Part shown: positions 40,578 to 41,915 of the stretch, in pieces
How positions within the stretch are numbered: the stretch's first letter is position 1
Layout: the number at the start of each line of letters is the position of its first letter
Assembly (NCBI GenBank): GCA_017433725.1
Contig: JAFRGQ010000064.1
Location: 1-41,915 of the forward strand
Reading direction: 5' to 3'
DNA from: Lachnospiraceae bacterium
GTDB lineage: Bacteria; Bacillota; Clostridia; Lachnospirales; Lachnospiraceae
DNA: 41,915 bases
Translations under genes and position numbers: made by a program
Notes under the pieces: generated by a model
The model's input: only the letters and a program-made list of their open reading frames with translations
Told to the model about the DNA's origin: nothing
Database searches by the model: none

Positions 40578-40897
40578 AGTTTCTATATTGAATAAATGTG
40601 TATTTGAATATATGTGTGCCTGGCAGAAACTGCCGAAAATGGTTTACTGCCTGCAAAACCCGTGTTTTGAACCGGTTTAACAGACTTCTCCATTTTGAGG
40701 TTTTCTTTCAGAGATGTCAAGTGGCAGCATCTCTACTTATAATATATGGTATTAGATGGGAGTTATGACCGGTTATAGGAAAAAAGGTATGGTCAATTTG
40801 AAAAATTTGCTATAGAATATCATTCATATTTTATAGGCGTTCGCTAAGAACGTTTTCAGTCGGATCGGAAAAAAGGCCTTATTACCGGGGATAAAAT
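40578..40897. other. Divergent gap between membrane protein and pyridoxamine kinase genes
   Basis: No gene. It contains a small hairpin CGTTC GCTAA GAACG with a TTTTC tail (40838-40856) and an extended -10-like TGCTATAGA (40808-40816). A GACATCTCTG / CTTGACA-like motif lies near 40717 on the minus strand. Confidence 0.4.
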
Positions 40898-41740
40898 ATG
40901 GTTGATCATAATCGTCAGAAAAAAATAGCAGTTATAAACGATTTTTCCGGGTTCGGAAGATGTTCCATCGCGGTTTCACTGCCGATCATCTCCGCTATGG
41001 GGATACAGTGCTGCCCGCTCCCGACTGCCATGTTTTCAAATCACACCGGATTTGAGAGCTTTTATCGTGTTGACTTTACCGGACATATGAGGCAGTATAT
41101 GAGCGAATGGGACAAGCTCGGCCTCCAGTTTTCCGGCATTGCCACCGGATTTCTCGGTTCGGAGGAACAGATCGAGATCGTGGCGGATTTCCTGCAGGAA
41201 TTTGCAACGGATGATACGATCGTACTGATCGATCCGGTCATGGGTGACTACGGAAAGCTCTATCCGAGTTACAGTGAGAAGCTGGCAATGAAAATGCACC
41301 GGCTCATCCCCTACGCGGACATTCTGACGCCGAATCTGACAGAGGCCTGCATTCTGACGAAGACAGAGTATCGGGAAGATATAACGACGAAAGAGCTCAG
41401 AGTGCTTTGTGACGAGTTGGCACGGCAGTGTGATACCGATAAGAATATTAAAATTGTTATTTCCGGGTTGAACAGAGACCGCTATCTCGAGAATTTTGTC
41501 TATGAGCGGGACACGGAGCCGCAGCTTGTCATGACGCCTAAAATAGGAAGCAACCGGTCCGGCACCGGGGATGTCTTTTCATCGATCATCGCCGGGTGTG
41601 CGGTCCGCGGGATGGAGTTTCGGGAGTCCGTGTGGATGGCCTCGGAGTTTATCGGCAGGTGCATGAAGACAACCATGGAGATGGGACTGCCGGGGACGGA
41701 CGGGATAGCGTTCGAGGAGCATTTATTTGAACTTCGGTGA
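40898..41740 (+). CDS. pdxK: Pyridoxamine kinase (PdxK/PdxY type)
   Basis: A 280-residue ribokinase-fold kinase that phosphorylates pyridoxamine/pyridoxal for PLP salvage. IAVINDFSGFGRCSIAVSLP, IISAMGIQCCPLPTAMFSNH, IDPVMGDYGKLYPSYS, DILTPNLTEACILT and NRSGTGDVFSSIIAGCAVRG (anion hole GTGD with catalytic Asp) are typical of the COG2240 group. It makes PLP, the cofactor of the CobD-like enzyme, among others. The ATG 40898 is preceded by an ACCGGGGAT sequence, a modest ribosome binding site. Confidence 0.95.
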   Translation: MVDHNRQKKIAVINDFSGFGRCSIAVSLPIISAMGIQCCPLPTAMFSNHTGFESFYRVDFTGHMRQYMSEWDKLGLQFSGIATGFLGSEEQIEIVADFLQEFATDDTIVLIDPVMGDYGKLYPSYSEKLAMKMHRLIPYADILTPNLTEACILTKTEYREDITTKELRVLCDELARQCDTDKNIKIVISGLNRDRYLENFVYERDTEPQLVMTPKIGSNRSGTGDVFSSIIAGCAVRGMEFRESVWMASEFIGRCMKTTMEMGLPGTDGIAFEEHLFELR

Positions 41741-41775
41741 TTCTGAAGAACAAAAGCGCTCCACATGATAGTGCT

Positions 41776-41915
41776 TTAATCTCTGACGCAGAATTCTCGT
41801 GACTTAAGTCGTGAGATGAATGCGCAAAATGATACTTGTCTCTGACATGGGATACAAACCCGCGTCAGAGATTAAAAGCCTCAGCTACACAATGCTCCAC
41901 TGGAGCATTGTTACG
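41776..41915 (-). repeat. Second copy of the 102-bp TIR element (inverted), cut by window end
   Basis: The sequence is the inverse complement of 12353-12492 with few changes: TTTAATCTCTGACGC (41776-41790), GACTTAAGTCGTGAGATGAA, GCGTCAGAGATTAAA (right TIR), then a copy of the CAATGCTCCA palindrome. The window ends inside it. It follows the kinase gene by about 35 bp. Confidence 0.9.

Overview
The window looks like a chromosomal segment of a clostridial Bacillota, most likely a Lachnospiraceae-type gut anaerobe. This is inferred from gene content: an anaerobic (cbi-type) cobalamin pathway, strong GGAGG ribosome binding sites, TTGACA/TATAAT promoters, GH130 and GH13 carbohydrate enzymes, a DUF3791/DUF3990 module and Phd/RelE and DinJ/YafQ addiction pairs. 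No rRNA, tRNA, CRISPR array or intact insertion sequence was seen.

Left edge (1-4 kb). The tail of a probable hydrolase is followed by an N-acetyltransferase gene cut off by a mobile-element scar (the start of a MobA/MobL relaxase fused to the end of a replication protein). A Phd/RelE pair, an ArsR/SmtB metal sensor, a GH130 mannoside phosphorylase and a three-gene DUF3791/DUF3990 module follow.

Metal region (1.3-6.3 kb). The ArsR-type regulator and a separate HMA metallochaperone, which lies upstream of a P1B ATPase lacking its own HMA domain, carry nearly identical 22-bp operators just downstream of good promoters. This suggests one zinc/cadmium-type regulon. A MATE exporter, an orphan hisB, a CPBP protease and a large secreted propeller protein follow, up to 12.1 kb.

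Cobalamin region (14-28.7 kb, with an outlier at 33.7-35 kb). The order is cbiD, cbiF, a polysaccharide deacetylase, cbiG, cbiH, cbiJ(cobK), cbiET, a cytoplasmic hybrid histidine kinase, cbiA, cobU (fused to a second CobU-like domain) and cbiB; a cobD-like threonine-phosphate decarboxylase lies apart. These give most ring contraction and methylation steps and the aminopropanol arm. cbiK/X, cbiL, cbiC, cbiP, cobS/T and cobalt transport are absent here, and no cobalamin riboswitch was recognised. Two ComEC-like metallo-beta-lactamase lipoproteins bracket the cluster.

Right side (28.8-41.9 kb). MBL lipoprotein, nitroreductase, DinJ/YafQ, isochorismatase-type hydrolase, UlaG-like MBL protein, an orphan EDVIATSG-leader protein, a small membrane protein with cobD, a GH13 amylase with a helical insertion, a Cof-type HAD phosphatase, a polytopic GT-C-like membrane protein and a pyridoxamine kinase.

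The most unusual signal is repeat biology. Many genes, above all the cobalamin enzymes, carry in-frame minisatellites or low-complexity inserts exactly between conserved domains. Three genes have their 3' end and stop codon tandemly duplicated. Several dispersed intergenic elements (a 41-bp hairpin repeat in three copies, a 102-bp element with 15-bp terminal inverted repeats, and two ~90-100-bp long palindromes) sit between operons.
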